This document shows positions 42,842 to 52,700 of a stretch of 55,451 nt of DNA, one piece after another; the first letter of the stretch is position 1, and every line of letters begins with the position of its first letter. The DNA comes from Paraburkholderia bryophila (GTDB taxonomy: Bacteria > Pseudomonadota > Gammaproteobacteria > Burkholderiales > Burkholderiaceae): NCBI RefSeq assembly GCF_003269035.1, contig NZ_QLTK01000040.1, forward strand, positions 1 through 55,451, read 5' to 3'. Both the position numbers and the translations under genes were made by a program. Under the pieces are notes generated by a model. That model was not told the origin of the DNA, did no database searches, and saw only the letters and a list, made by a program, of their open reading frames with translations.

Positions 42842-44537
42842 GCAATACAACAACGCCTTCAACAACCACTCGTTGTGGCTGGCCGACCCCGAGCTCAAAG
42901 CGGGAAGGGTTGGGACGACCGGCATGGGGCTGCCCCTCGCCATCAGCGGCGGTTTCGCGCTGACCTACACCATCACGGCGGGGACCAAAAAATACGCTGT
43001 GCGCTGTTTTCATCGAGAGTCGAAGGCGTTGGAACGGCGATATACGGCCATCTCCAAGCGTCTGGCGACTCTGCGCTCGCCGTATTTTCTCGATTTTCAG
43101 TTCCAGCAAAAGGGAATCCGCGTTGAGGGCGGCGAGTATCCGATCGTCAAAATGGCCTGGGCGAAAGGCGCGACGCTCGGCGAGTTTCTCGAGGACAATC
43201 ACGGTTCCCCGCAAGCCCTCGGGGCACTGGCGTCTTCGCTCGAATCGTTGTCCGTGTTTCTCGAGAAGGAACGCATCGCTCACGGAGACATCCAGACGGG
43301 CAACTTGATGGTGTCCAGCGGTGGCGCGGGCGTCCAGCTGATCGACTACGACGGCATGTGGATTGACGAGATCAAAGATCTCGGCAGCGCGGAACTCGGG
43401 CACGTCAATTTCCAACACCCCGGCCGCAAAGACGCCAACCCATTCGACTCTACGCTCGATCGCTTCTCGCTGATTTCACTGTGGCTATCGATCGAGGCCT
43501 TGCGAACCGATCCCTCGATTTGGGGAAAGACGAACTCTGAAATCGACGCAATCGTATTTCGTGCGAGCGATTTCATCGATCCCAGTTCGTCGCCGGGGTT
43601 TGCGCTTATCGCCTCAAAGGTGGAGTTGGCGCAAAAGGCCAAGGCGTTCGCTGCGATCTGCGCCTCGCCGATGCAGAAGGCCCCGACGTTGGCCGACTTC
43701 ATCGCGGGCAGAAACATGCCGTCGCCCCCGGCGAGCGTTGTGCTCACGGGCAAGATCGTCGAAGGTAAGCCGAGGCCTGGATACATCGGGGCGTATGAAG
43801 TTCTCTCCGCGACCGAATACGAGGCTTGCTTGCTCCGCGTGGGCAACAAGGTCGAGGTGATCGGGAAGATCGTCGAAGTGAAGAACGATGTGGCGATTAA
43901 TCGCAAACCCTACATCTTCGTGAATTTCGGACCGTGGCGTGGGCGCATTTTCAAGATCGCAATATGGAGCGATGGCCTCGACGCTTTGCGCACAAAGCCG
44001 GACGATTCTTGGGTTGGAAAGTGGGTTAGCGTCGTCGGCTTGATGGAGCCGCCGTTTGAGAACAAAAGACTCCGCTACACGCATCTCTCAATCAACGTCA
44101 CCGCGGTTGGTCAAATGACGCTCCTTACGGAAGCCGATGCTCGTTGGCGCCTCGCTGGGCCGACAGCCAATGCACCGGCTTCGCGCGACATCGCTGCCAA
44201 TCGCGCGATCCTTGGCAAAGTCCAAGACAGCTCGCGCCCGAATGACGCCATGCGGGCGGCGCGGCCTTCGCCGCCACCACCATCCCGACCGACACCGCCG
44301 CCCCGGCCCGCTTCGCCACCGCCGGCGCGCGTTTCGCCCAATCAGAGCGTGCTGAACGCCATCCGCGCGTCGTCAGTTCCCCGTCCCCAGACGCGTCCGG
44401 CGCAGCAGCCCACGCAACCCAGCTCGCGACCGAAGGAGATGATCAGTTCGACCGGCGGCAGATCCATTGGCTCCGCGCCGCGCCCGCCGCAACGCGGACT
44501 GCTGCACAGATTGTTTGCTTGGCTGTTTCGTTGGTGA
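42822..44537 (+). CDS. Protein-kinase-like protein with OB-like domain and hydrophobic C-terminal tail
   Basis: A 571-residue protein with four parts. (1) Kinase-like domain, about 20-290: catalytic HGDIQTGN (Asp156, Asn161) and DYDG (Asp175) are intact, but the VAIK lysine is Arg61 (YAVRCFHRE). (2) A beta-rich domain, about 305-445, with RVGNKVEVIGKIVEVKND and KWVSVVGLMEPP, resembling an OB fold. (3) A Pro/Arg-rich linker, about 480-540. (4) An extreme C-terminal Trp/Phe/Arg helix (LLHRLFAWLFRW). ATG 42822 overlaps the phosphatase gene by 20 bases. Together with the vWA and PP2C genes it makes a TerY-P-like triad. The K-to-R change may be family-normal or may mean a weak kinase. Confidence 0.8.
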   Translation: MAYPSLEQYNNAFNNHSLWLADPELKAGRVGTTGMGLPLAISGGFALTYTITAGTKKYAVRCFHRESKALERRYTAISKRLATLRSPYFLDFQFQQKGIRVEGGEYPIVKMAWAKGATLGEFLEDNHGSPQALGALASSLESLSVFLEKERIAHGDIQTGNLMVSSGGAGVQLIDYDGMWIDEIKDLGSAELGHVNFQHPGRKDANPFDSTLDRFSLISLWLSIEALRTDPSIWGKTNSEIDAIVFRASDFIDPSSSPGFALIASKVELAQKAKAFAAICASPMQKAPTLADFIAGRNMPSPPASVVLTGKIVEGKPRPGYIGAYEVLSATEYEACLLRVGNKVEVIGKIVEVKNDVAINRKPYIFVNFGPWRGRIFKIAIWSDGLDALRTKPDDSWVGKWVSVVGLMEPPFENKRLRYTHLSINVTAVGQMTLLTEADARWRLAGPTANAPASRDIAANRAILGKVQDSSRPNDAMRAARPSPPPPSRPTPPPRPASPPPARVSPNQSVLNAIRASSVPRPQTRPAQQPTQPSSRPKEMISSTGGRSIGSAPRPPQRGLLHRLFAWLFRW

Positions 44538-44745
44538 AGGCCGCATTGCGGCAAGTTTCGCCGCGAGATGATGGTGATGAGCTGAGAGAGTGCATCTGAT
44601 CGGCTGGTCGCGCGCGTCACCATGGGCATCGAGCAGCGATGGTCCTGACGGTTCATGGTGGAGGCCGGCGCACGGGCTGGTGCCACCGGAAGCCGCCACG
44701 ACATCGCGATCGAATCACTCGGCTTAAATATCGGAGAAAAAACCT

Positions 44746-46167
44746 GTGGCGACATTCGAAGAGCGATACCCCGGGGAGGGGGCACTCTGGATACCGGAGG
44801 TAGGGTTCCTTCTTCAAATCAAAGCGGATCGTTTGGATGAGCTTGAAGCGGATATTCACGTTAATGAGATATGCAGCCAGGGCGTGCAACAAATCCCGGT
44901 GGCACTCCGCCGGAAATGGATGCTCTGTTTTATCTGCACCGATGGACGTTCGGTGACGCACGTAGCTAGAAGCGTTATTTATTACGCAGCGGAATCGGGG
45001 CGTGACAAATTGGAGATTTGGAAGCTTAAACGGCTCCGGGCTGCCGTTCGTATTTCTTCAATTAAAAAGGGATTGGAAGGAGCGCAAGCATGGCGCGCCA
45101 GCAGGGCGCTTGATGCCGGTGGTACTCTGTCGCCGAAGGCGTTCGAGCTGGTGATGGATGCTTTGAAACGTATAGACGCATCGGCGCACAGAGTCGCGAG
45201 CGGGCTCATAAGCCGCAAGCGCCCATCGCCAGAGTTGGGCCGTACCAATGCGCGAATGAACTGGGCATACCAGCGCGACGCCGCCGTGACAGCGTTGAAG
45301 ATAGCCGGGATATCCGAGGAGCGATTGAAGGCCGCGCCGCAACTCAATGGGGCAGAGATGACCGACACCACGTCGATCTTTGATGACGAGGGCGATATGC
45401 GCGCGATCGAGGACATCCTGATTTTGCGGGATCTCGACGAGGGCGATCCGGACTGGAAATTTGTCAAATCTCAGCAATACCCCGCCCGCACATTTGAGAA
45501 TGGCGCAACCAAGCTGACGATCGTGTTGGCGAACAAGCTGGACCTGGAAAGGCAGCTCGGGGTCGACCTTATCTACGTCAATGAAACGCTCGGAGCAGTG
45601 GTTTTCGTCCAATACAAGATGTTCGAAGGCGACGATGGCGAAAAGGGCTACCGCCCTGACCCCCAACTCGATAGAGAAATCGCGCGAATGGATGCTGCTG
45701 CTGCCGCTTTGGCGAAGGTCGCCGAAGATACGACGTGCGACGGTTACCGGTTTTGTCCCGATCCGTTTTTCTTCAAATTTTGCACTCGACTTCTGACGCA
45801 CGAAAAGACGGGTCATGTGCCTGGCGCTTACGTGACACTCGATTATTGGAAGCGGCTGGCCCTTGACCCTCGGATTAAGGGGGAGCGGGACGGAAAAATA
45901 CTTTATCCAGAGACCTTGGGTCGCCGCTACATCACACCGAGCGCCTTCACGGACTTGGTGGCCCGCGGCTGGATTGGGACATCCGCGCTGCAAGCAAAAG
46001 TCTTGGTGCCCTTTATCAAAGACGCGATGAAAGGGAAAAAGGGCATCGTGCTGGCCGTCGAATCGAAAATTCCACCTGATCCAACTGATGTTGATTCGGG
46101 CCGTCGGACTCGCAAACCTCCGAAACCCCGCTATCCAGGTAAGCGAGCCAAAGTCATTCAGATCTGA
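44746..46167 (+). CDS. Candidate PD-(D/E)XK-type nuclease, unknown family
   Basis: A 473-residue protein starting at GTG 44746 with GGAG upstream. I do not recognise the family. Residues 272-291 read GVDLIYVNE then VVFVQYKM: an acidic Asp274 followed by a beta strand ending Q-x-K (Gln289, Lys291). This is the pattern of Mrr-like PD-(D/Q)XK nucleases. The N-terminal 160 residues are helical and basic; the C-terminus is a Lys/Arg/Pro tail. It lies 208 bases after the kinase of the triad on the same strand and could be the effector of that system. Nuclease activity is inferred from one motif. Confidence 0.6.
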   Translation: MATFEERYPGEGALWIPEVGFLLQIKADRLDELEADIHVNEICSQGVQQIPVALRRKWMLCFICTDGRSVTHVARSVIYYAAESGRDKLEIWKLKRLRAAVRISSIKKGLEGAQAWRASRALDAGGTLSPKAFELVMDALKRIDASAHRVASGLISRKRPSPELGRTNARMNWAYQRDAAVTALKIAGISEERLKAAPQLNGAEMTDTTSIFDDEGDMRAIEDILILRDLDEGDPDWKFVKSQQYPARTFENGATKLTIVLANKLDLERQLGVDLIYVNETLGAVVFVQYKMFEGDDGEKGYRPDPQLDREIARMDAAAAALAKVAEDTTCDGYRFCPDPFFFKFCTRLLTHEKTGHVPGAYVTLDYWKRLALDPRIKGERDGKILYPETLGRRYITPSAFTDLVARGWIGTSALQAKVLVPFIKDAMKGKKGIVLAVESKIPPDPTDVDSGRRTRKPPKPRYPGKRAKVIQI

Positions 46168-46522
46168 CAAGTCGAAAGGCTTCATCGTGTCGCCATGCGA
46201 TGCTCTGGCCACCTAGGTGGTGCGGCGATGTCGCGGAAGGTGTCGGCGACGAGAAGGGTGTGGAGCTGTATCGCCAGCACACGTTGTCGCAGATCTATGC
46301 GGCACATGCGGTGCCGAACACGCAACCCACGCCGTCGGATGAAGCGCTGATTGCGTTCGCAAAATAGGCTGACGACGCGACGGAAAGTCTCGAATACGCG
46401 AAAAATATCGTGATGCCGCTCACGAGACGAACACGAACGTGCACGCGAAATTTCTTCAGCCCCGATTAACTGAGACGCCAAGGGCGCGTCAGCGCCCCTG
46501 GCGCCGAAGGAACCGCTGTCTC
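46168..46522. other. Gene-poor stretch with a coding remnant
   Basis: Between the nuclease gene and the small acidic gene, no intact gene is seen. A plus-strand frame from about 46226 to the TAG at 46365-46367 reads like real protein (ELYRQHTLSQIYAAHAVP, then SDEALIAFAK) but has no start and is probably a degraded gene end. A GGGCGC/GCGCCC hairpin (46482-46497) could end transcription of the minus-strand small gene. Confidence 0.45.
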
Positions 46523-46699
46523 CTATTCATCGTCGAGCATGGCGAAAAAACCATCGTGGCGGTCGAGCCAGGTCGGCTGGCCACCGTTTTCTTCGATCAG
46601 CGCGATCTCCTCGTCGGTGAGATCGAGTTCGAGTTTATCGCCCATTTCGTGGAACTCGTCTTCGGTCTCGTAAAACTGCTGGACTTTCAGGTTCGGCAT
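46523..46699 (-). CDS. Very acidic 58-residue protein
   Basis: ATG 46699 is preceded by GGAGAG, and the frame runs 58 codons to TAG. The product is strongly acidic, with about 18 Asp/Glu (ETEDEFHEMGDKLELDLTDE, then a Trp and a short DDE tail) and few basic residues. It is predicted helical. I do not recognise it. Small acidic proteins in accessory DNA include antitoxins and DNA-mimic antirestriction proteins; either is only a guess. The good ribosome site and codon use make it a likely gene, though it is isolated between genes of unknown function. Confidence 0.6.
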   Translation of the reverse strand: MPNLKVQQFYETEDEFHEMGDKLELDLTDEEIALIEENGGQPTWLDRHDGFFAMLDDE

Positions 46700-46800
46700 G
46701 GCGGTCTCTCCACTTCGGGATTCTCCATCATATCCTGGTCTTGTAAGGATCGCGTTCCCCTGCGGGGCCGGCTGTATAAGGATCGGTCTTCCGTGGACTG

Positions 46801-47532
46801 TTATGCCTCGCGCTTGTGCCTCTCGTCGTAGCGCTCTCGCAGCGAATTGGTGATTTGCAGGAGCTCGTCGAAGTCGTCAAAAGCGACGTCCCGAAGCTTT
46901 CGGACGAAGGCTTCATACGACTCTATGATCGGATTTGGATCTTGCTTGAGATCCGAAAACCATGATTCCCTTCGTATAAGCATCTGTTCTTCGAACCCGC
47001 CATGAACATAGCCAGAAAGATCTCCATAGGTGTCTGCGACGTCAGGGATTCTTTCTTCTAACGACTCAACGAAAGTCATGACATTGAATCCATTCCCCTT
47101 GAAAATACCGCCCGATGAATTCTTGCTCGGTCGGTATTTCGCCATCAAACGTTCGACGCCCGTCCTTAGCGCTTCGAGGGACATCACCTTCGACTTGTAT
47201 TGACGCCATAGTCGCATGCCCTTGTGAAGCCTGCCGGCGACCTCAATGTAGGCTCTAACCGAAAGAGCATATGCATACTCGTTCCGAAATTCCTTTTCCA
47301 CAAACAATGCGCTCTCTATTCGAACAATCGGAACGAGGCCGGCGAAGTAAGCGCTGCCCGTGAGGTAAATGATCGTTTGCGAAAGCAGATCATCAACGAC
47401 CATTTCGTTTGCGTAGAGTCGGACCTTGTTCAGCTCATTCCCAATCGCGTTTAGTCGTTTTTGATTTTCGGAATTCCACATTCCGTCATAGAAAAGTATC
47501 GCGACGTCAATTTCTGGTGTCGAACTCGTCAT
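46801..47532 (-). CDS. Unknown helical protein (243 aa)
   Basis: ATG 47532 follows GGAGTAG. The protein is predicted mostly alpha-helical with no signal peptide or membrane span. A conserved-looking motif YGDLSGYVHGGFEEQ (about 169-183) and an upstream RAYIEVAGRLHKG (about 93-105) recall helical HEPN/DUF5677-type proteins, in which a Y-V-H motif sits in the last helix. This similarity is weak and from memory. The G+C content looks lower than that of the core genes. It points against the triad operon and probably has its own promoter. Confidence 0.6.
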   Translation of the reverse strand: MTSSTPEIDVAILFYDGMWNSENQKRLNAIGNELNKVRLYANEMVVDDLLSQTIIYLTGSAYFAGLVPIVRIESALFVEKEFRNEYAYALSVRAYIEVAGRLHKGMRLWRQYKSKVMSLEALRTGVERLMAKYRPSKNSSGGIFKGNGFNVMTFVESLEERIPDVADTYGDLSGYVHGGFEEQMLIRRESWFSDLKQDPNPIIESYEAFVRKLRDVAFDDFDELLQITNSLRERYDERHKREA

Positions 47533-47733
47533 TGGCTACTCCGTCATGGACTAGTGCCGTTCGAAGACATGTTGTGAACCCGATATCGCCCGGGTGCTTG
47601 TGGTTGTGCTGCGCGATGCGTCGAGAAAGCGATCGCGATGGCGTGCAGCGAAGGTGATGCATTTTCGACAAGGGCTGTCCGCAACCCGCCAGCGAGGAGC
47701 CGGCGGGAATTGTCGCGTGGGCCAGGGGCGCTC

Positions 47734-48426
47734 CTACGTCGCGAGCTCACCGTCGTCGTCATAGTCGTCAGCGTCATACCAACTCTCGTCAAGGCTGGCG
47801 TCAACCTCGTGAAACCTTTTAGTCACGCCGATGCGCCTGGAAACCTCGAACGATGCGCGCACGGTTACGTAGATGCGGTCGCCGCTGAAAGGCCGCTCAG
47901 GGTCTTGGTCCATGTCCACTTCGCCTTCACCGGTGACTTGCCAGCGTCCGCCTTCGGCCTTGAGGAGGTCGGGGCGAGAGGTGAAATCCTCAATCGTTGA
48001 CCCCGACATATCAGCGTTGGTGTTCGCGGCTTCCGATGCGACCTCGTTCGACTCGAACGCCGCCTGTTCCATGAACTGGCGAAGATAGTCGTCGCAGAAA
48101 TTGTCGAAAGACTGGTGGACGCTTGGGCCGGGCTTTGGCCCTGCATTGGTCATTAAGACGCCAAGCCCCCCGACGAGAAGTTCGGCATGAGTTGAAGACA
48201 ACCCCAAGCCCGTAGCACGAGAGCGAGCGAGCTCTGGTTGCAGAATCACGTGCTCGACATCCAACAGCCTCGCCGCGTCAGATGCGTTCTGCTCGGCGAG
48301 AAAGGCGGCGTAGGTGTGGCATCCCAGCATGGCAGCAAGAATCTCCATGACGTGGGTCCGTTTGACGTGGACGACGGGGGCGAATTGAGACTGCGCTTGG
48401 TGCGCAATAGACGACAAATCAAACAT
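47734..48426 (-). CDS. Unknown protein with acidic C-terminus (230 aa)
   Basis: The start is ATG 48426; the frame is open to 48549 but no better start is seen, and the ribosome site is weak. The N-terminal 45 residues (TREILAAMLGCHTYAAFLAEQ-like helix) resemble a helical module found at the start of assorted bacterial proteins of unknown function. The C-terminal tail is strongly acidic with Tyr/Trp (ESWYDADDYDDDGELAT). No catalytic motif is recognised. It is separated from the preceding unknown gene by about 200 bases containing a GC-rich hairpin. Confidence 0.55.
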   Translation of the reverse strand: MFDLSSIAHQAQSQFAPVVHVKRTHVMEILAAMLGCHTYAAFLAEQNASDAARLLDVEHVILQPELARSRATGLGLSSTHAELLVGGLGVLMTNAGPKPGPSVHQSFDNFCDDYLRQFMEQAAFESNEVASEAANTNADMSGSTIEDFTSRPDLLKAEGGRWQVTGEGEVDMDQDPERPFSGDRIYVTVRASFEVSRRIGVTKRFHEVDASLDESWYDADDYDDDGELAT

Positions 48427-48752
48427 TTTGCTATTCCAATATCCGCGTGGGGGCGATGAGCGATTGGCCGCATTCACGCAGTCGGATAGCCGAATGATTT
48501 GTGAAATGGTCAACAACCAACATAAGCTTGCCGTTTTTGAGCCGCTCACAACTCAGGCTGGCGCCGGTTTGCCCAGTATAGCGACACGTATCGAGCCGCA
48601 CAACGGCTAAATTCACAGCCGCCCAGCGTCGGGCTAACGACCCGCCGACGTCAACGAGCGGCGTCCGCCGCGCCCGTCCCCGCGCTGCGCTGAGGCCGTT
48701 CACGTCGGCCGCTTAAGGCCCGTCGCCGCAAGCCGCCGCGAACCCATTCAGA

Positions 48753-48775
48753 AGCCGCCACGCGCGGCTTTTTTT
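48753..48775 (+). terminator. Rho-independent terminator upstream of ardA
   Basis: AGCCGC (48753-48758) pairs with GCGGCT (48764-48769) around a CACGC loop, followed by seven Ts. It is directly followed by the larger hairpin that precedes ardA. No obvious plus-strand gene ends nearby, so it may act as an insulator or attenuator. Confidence 0.65.
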
Positions 48776-48777
48776 CA

Positions 48778-48825
48778 TGCCCACGTCAGGCCTCTCAGCG
48801 ATTGCGAAGAGACCTGACGTGGGCA
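48778..48825 (+). repeat. Large 18-base-pair hairpin in the ardA leader
   Basis: Bases 48778-48795 and 48808-48825 are reverse complements except for one position, with a 12-base loop (core TGCCCACGTCAGG / CCTGACGTGGGCA). It lies about 150 bases before the ardA start. There is no T-run after it. It could be an operator, an RNA leader, or a single-strand promoter of the kind described upstream of early antirestriction genes on conjugative plasmids. Confidence 0.7.
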
Positions 48826-48976
48826 TCAACGAACAAAGCCGGCAAAGAGCCAGCTTTTGCGTTTCTTCCCGCGGCGACAGCCCACCACCCCCGCCTCCTC
48901 CCGCGGGGAGGAGGAGCGAAGAGGTTTCCCGGCCGAGAGCATCGCTCTCAACACCAAACCGAACCAGGAACCCAAC

Positions 48977-49486
48977 ATGAACGCCTACTTTGCATGCCCC
49001 TGCAACCTTGACGCTGTCGGTTTCTATTTCCATTCACTCGAAGAATATTCGCAACGAACTGAGGCCTGCACGGATTCTCTCGGCGGTCGCGTCGAGGAAT
49101 TCGAAATCCAATTCATTGACGGTGGCGCGGTGGACGCAGAGCTCTTTGGGGCACTGGACGTAAGCCAGGCAAGCCTATCGCTGTGGTTCGATTGCGTTGA
49201 GGTTCTTTCCGCCGAAGCGAAGGCCGCGGCGTTTTATCTCGTGTCTCAGTGCGGCCAGACGGTTCAGGACTTGCTTGGCAACCTGGAAGAGGTCGTTCTT
49301 CGCGAGGGAGATATGATCGACGCTGCGGCCGAGCTGTTTGACGAGTTCTACCCCGAGCTGCCCCAAGTCGCCCGCATCTATATCGACATGGAGGCCTATG
49401 CGCGAGACCTGCGGCTCAATGGGGCCCTCGACGAGTTCGAGGTCGCCGGCAAGACCTATACGGTATTGAACTCAAACGAACTTTGA
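48977..49486 (+). CDS. ardA: ArdA-like antirestriction protein
   Basis: A 169-residue, very acidic protein. The C-terminal block IYIDMEAYARDLRLNGALD (about 134-152) matches the ArdA signature YIDxxAYGRDLxLSG, and the overall length and charge fit the ArdA family of DNA mimics. ArdA proteins imitate bent DNA and block type I restriction and modification complexes. The open frame begins earlier, but ATG 48977 starts the conserved region and has AGGA upstream. Its presence indicates that plasmid- or ICE-derived genes contributed to the island. Confidence 0.85.
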   Translation: MNAYFACPCNLDAVGFYFHSLEEYSQRTEACTDSLGGRVEEFEIQFIDGGAVDAELFGALDVSQASLSLWFDCVEVLSAEAKAAAFYLVSQCGQTVQDLLGNLEEVVLREGDMIDAAAELFDEFYPELPQVARIYIDMEAYARDLRLNGALDEFEVAGKTYTVLNSNEL

Positions 49487-49711
49487 TGCGATGGCGATCC
49501 TCGCCTAGAGTCGAGGACGCAGCCATGGCGCTTCCCGAAAAATATCACCACGCTGCGTTTTCAGTGGCTGACTTCTCCCACTGCGCATAGTCCCGCGGTT
49601 CAGACCTACCGTCCGCGCGAATCAGAAGATATAGTTTCAGCGTTCCGAGTCGCGGCGCACATGCCGCGGTCATGAGAGAGCGCGACAACAAGTCAATAGC
49701 GCGGAGGCCGT

Positions 49712-52700
49712 ATGCAAAATGAAAAAATCGGGTCGACGTGGAGGAAGTGGGATTTACACGTCCACACGCCCGCATCCATCGTTCACCACTACCCAGGCGG
49801 CCAAGACGCCGCGTGGGAGGCGTTCATCTCTGACCTCGAGGCTTTGCCACCCGAATTCAAGGTGATCGGCATCAACGACTATGTGTTTGTCGACGGCTAC
49901 GAACGCGTCTTGCGGGCGAAGCGGGAGCAGGGTCGGCTTCAGAATCTGGATTTGATTCTTCCCGTTGTGGAGCTGCGGCTCGACAAATTCGGCGGCATTG
50001 TTCAAAAGACGAAAGACGGATTTTCAGAATCAAATTGGAGCCGGATAAACCTGCACGTCATTTTCGACGAAGTCGAGCCCGCTCTGATCCGTGATCAGTT
50101 CCTAAGCGCGATCACGCGGCACTACAAGCTGATGCCGGAGGCGCGCGACCATGAGGCACGATGGGGCGGTGTGATCACGCGCGAGAATCTCCGCGCGCTC
50201 GGCGAAGCCATCATTGCCGCGGCGCCCGACGATCAGAAGTCTAGCTATGGCGACCCGCTGACGGAGGGATTCAATTCGTTGAACGTCAGCATGGAGAGCG
50301 TCAAGGAGGCGCTCGACACGCCGTTCTTCGAGCGTCGCCATTTGCTCGCCATCGGAAAAACCGAATGGGACAGCTTGCGGTGGAGCGACCACACGATCGC
50401 CGACAAGAGAAGCGTCATCAACGAGGCGAATCTCGTCTTCACCGCGGCGGAGAGTCCGGCGGCCTATGAAAGGGCGCGCAAAAGCTTGACTGTCGCGAAC
50501 GTGACGGACTTGCTTCTGGACTGCTCGGACGCTCATTGGTTGAGCGGGGAGAAGGACAAGGACCGCATCGGTAACTGCTTCACGTGGATCAAAGCCGACG
50601 CGACGTTCGCGGGCCTGGTCCAGGCAATACGGGAGTTTTCGAACCGCGTCTACATCGGCGACAATCCGCCGAAGCGGCAATTGGTCGAGCGCCATAGGAC
50701 GAAATACGTTTCGTCCATTCGCGTGAAAAAGAAGCCCGGCTCGTCGTTGCGAGATCCATGGTTCGATGTGGACATGCCCCTCAACAGCGACCTGGTGGCG
50801 ATCATCGGCAACAAGGGGAGCGGCAAAAGCGCATTGTCCGACATCATTGCGTTGGCGGGCGACACGAAGAATAGGGCTGGTTTTTCGTTCTTGAACGACC
50901 AGCGCTTTCGAAACCCGAAGGGCAAGCCGGCGCAACATTTCACGGCGTCGATTTTCTGGCGAGACGGCACGGAGTCGACGAGACAGCTTGACGAGAACCC
51001 TTCGCCAACCAGTGTCGAGCGAATCAAGTATCTGCCGCAGCTGTATCTCGAAACGCTGTGCAATGAGCTCGGCGAGGGCGGCTCCTCTACGTTCGACAGC
51101 GAGCTGCGGAAGATCATTTTCTCGCATGTTCCCGAAGAGGACCGACTTGACCAGCCCTCGATGGACGCCTTGATTGATTTCAAAGTCGCAGAAATCAATG
51201 CCGCGAGGCAAGCCATCATCAAAGAGATCTCGAGGATCAACGCCGACATTTTCGCCACCGAGGAGCGGATGTCGGCTGAGTTCCGCACGGGGTTGGAAAA
51301 GCAACTTGAGACGAAGCGCTCCGAACTGGTGGCGCTTGACGCCGGCAAACCCGTCGAGGTAGCGGACCCGGGCGCCTCCCCGGAAGCGCAGCGCGAATCG
51401 CAGCAAGCGGCGGATTTGATCCAGCAGCTCGAAGCGCAAGCGGCTGCCGTCGACAAGGAGGAGGCGGTGCTTCGCGATCGCAAGGGGGCGGCTGTCAAGC
51501 GGCAGGCGTTGGCGAAGCGAATCTCGCAGGCGATTGACAACCACAAGAAAGCCCACGACCAGTTTCTGCAAGAGCTGGCGCCTTTGCTGGGCGAATTGGG
51601 CGCGGAAATCCGCCCCGATCAGCTTGTCTCATTGCGAATCGACCTGGCTCCGGTCAATGAGGTTGGCGCGGCTGCTGCCAATGAGATTATCAGTGTTGAC
51701 AGTGTGCTTCTGAGCGAAGAGCCGGACGGCCTCGTTAAGCGACGAGAGACCGTCCTGGCGTCCATCGAGGCGACGAAGGCGAAACTCGGCGAGAGGCAGC
51801 GCCTGTTCATCCAATACAAGGAAGCGCTCGCAGCGTGGGAAAAGGCGAAGAACGAACTGATCGGCGGGAAGGACAAAGCAAACAGCATTGGCTGGCTGGA
51901 AGCGGAGATCGAGGGGCTCGCTGGGCTGCCGAGGCGGCTTGCAGATTTGCGCGCCGGCCGGGTCGAGAGGACCAGGCAGGTTCATGCGCTGATCGTGGAG
52001 GCCGTCAACGAATACCGTCGGCTCTACGAGCCGGTTCAGTCCTTCGTCCAATCCGCGCAGCAGATGGACATGCCTCTCCCTCTCGACTTCCAGGTTCGGA
52101 TCGACGAATCGGGGTTTCAGGAGCACTTCTTCGCTCGCATCAATCGTCAGGCGCGAGGCTCGTTTTATGGGGTCGAGGACAGCGAACAACGAATGCGGGA
52201 TCTTCTGAACGAAGCGGGCTTCTCGACGGCGGACGAGACGATCGCCTTTGCGGAAAAGGTTGACGATTTGCTACGTCACGATCGCAGAGACGACGCGGGG
52301 CGGTCGACACGATTGGCGGACCAGGTTCGGCGCAGTGTTGAGCCGAGAGAGGTGCTCGACTATGTCTACGGACTCGGTTATCTGTCGCCGCGATATTCGC
52401 TGACATACGCGCAGCAGGAAATCGGCCAATTGTCGCCGGGCGAGCGTGGTCTCTTACTCCTCGTCTTCTACCTGCTCGTGGACAAGGACGACATCCCCAT
52501 CGTCATCGACCAACCCGAGGAGAATCTCGACAACCAGACGATCTACAAGATCTTGGTTAAGTGTATCAAAGCCGCTAAGGAGCGCCGCCAGGTCATCATC
52601 GTCACCCACAACCCCAATCTGGCTGTCGTGTGTGACGCGGAGCAGATCATTTACGCGGAGTGCAACAAGACTGAGCACAGTTTCACCTACGAAGCCGGCG

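Larger units (their letters stand above)
48427..48976. other. Long noncoding gap upstream of ardA
   Basis: No frame here has a believable start and product. The stretch ends with a terminator (48753-48775), a large hairpin (48778-48825) and the short ardA leader, which are listed separately. The first 300 bases show nothing I can assign. Confidence 0.5.

Noticed and set aside
46439..46831. Plus-strand frame of 130 codons
   Set aside because: It is the antisense of the better supported 58-residue minus-strand gene, has no ribosome site and a random-looking C-terminus.
49545..49673. Small minus-strand frame before the PHP-ATPase (KLYLLIRADGRSEP region)
   Set aside because: The peptide looks somewhat protein-like, but there is no ribosome site or known family, and it may be a decayed remnant.
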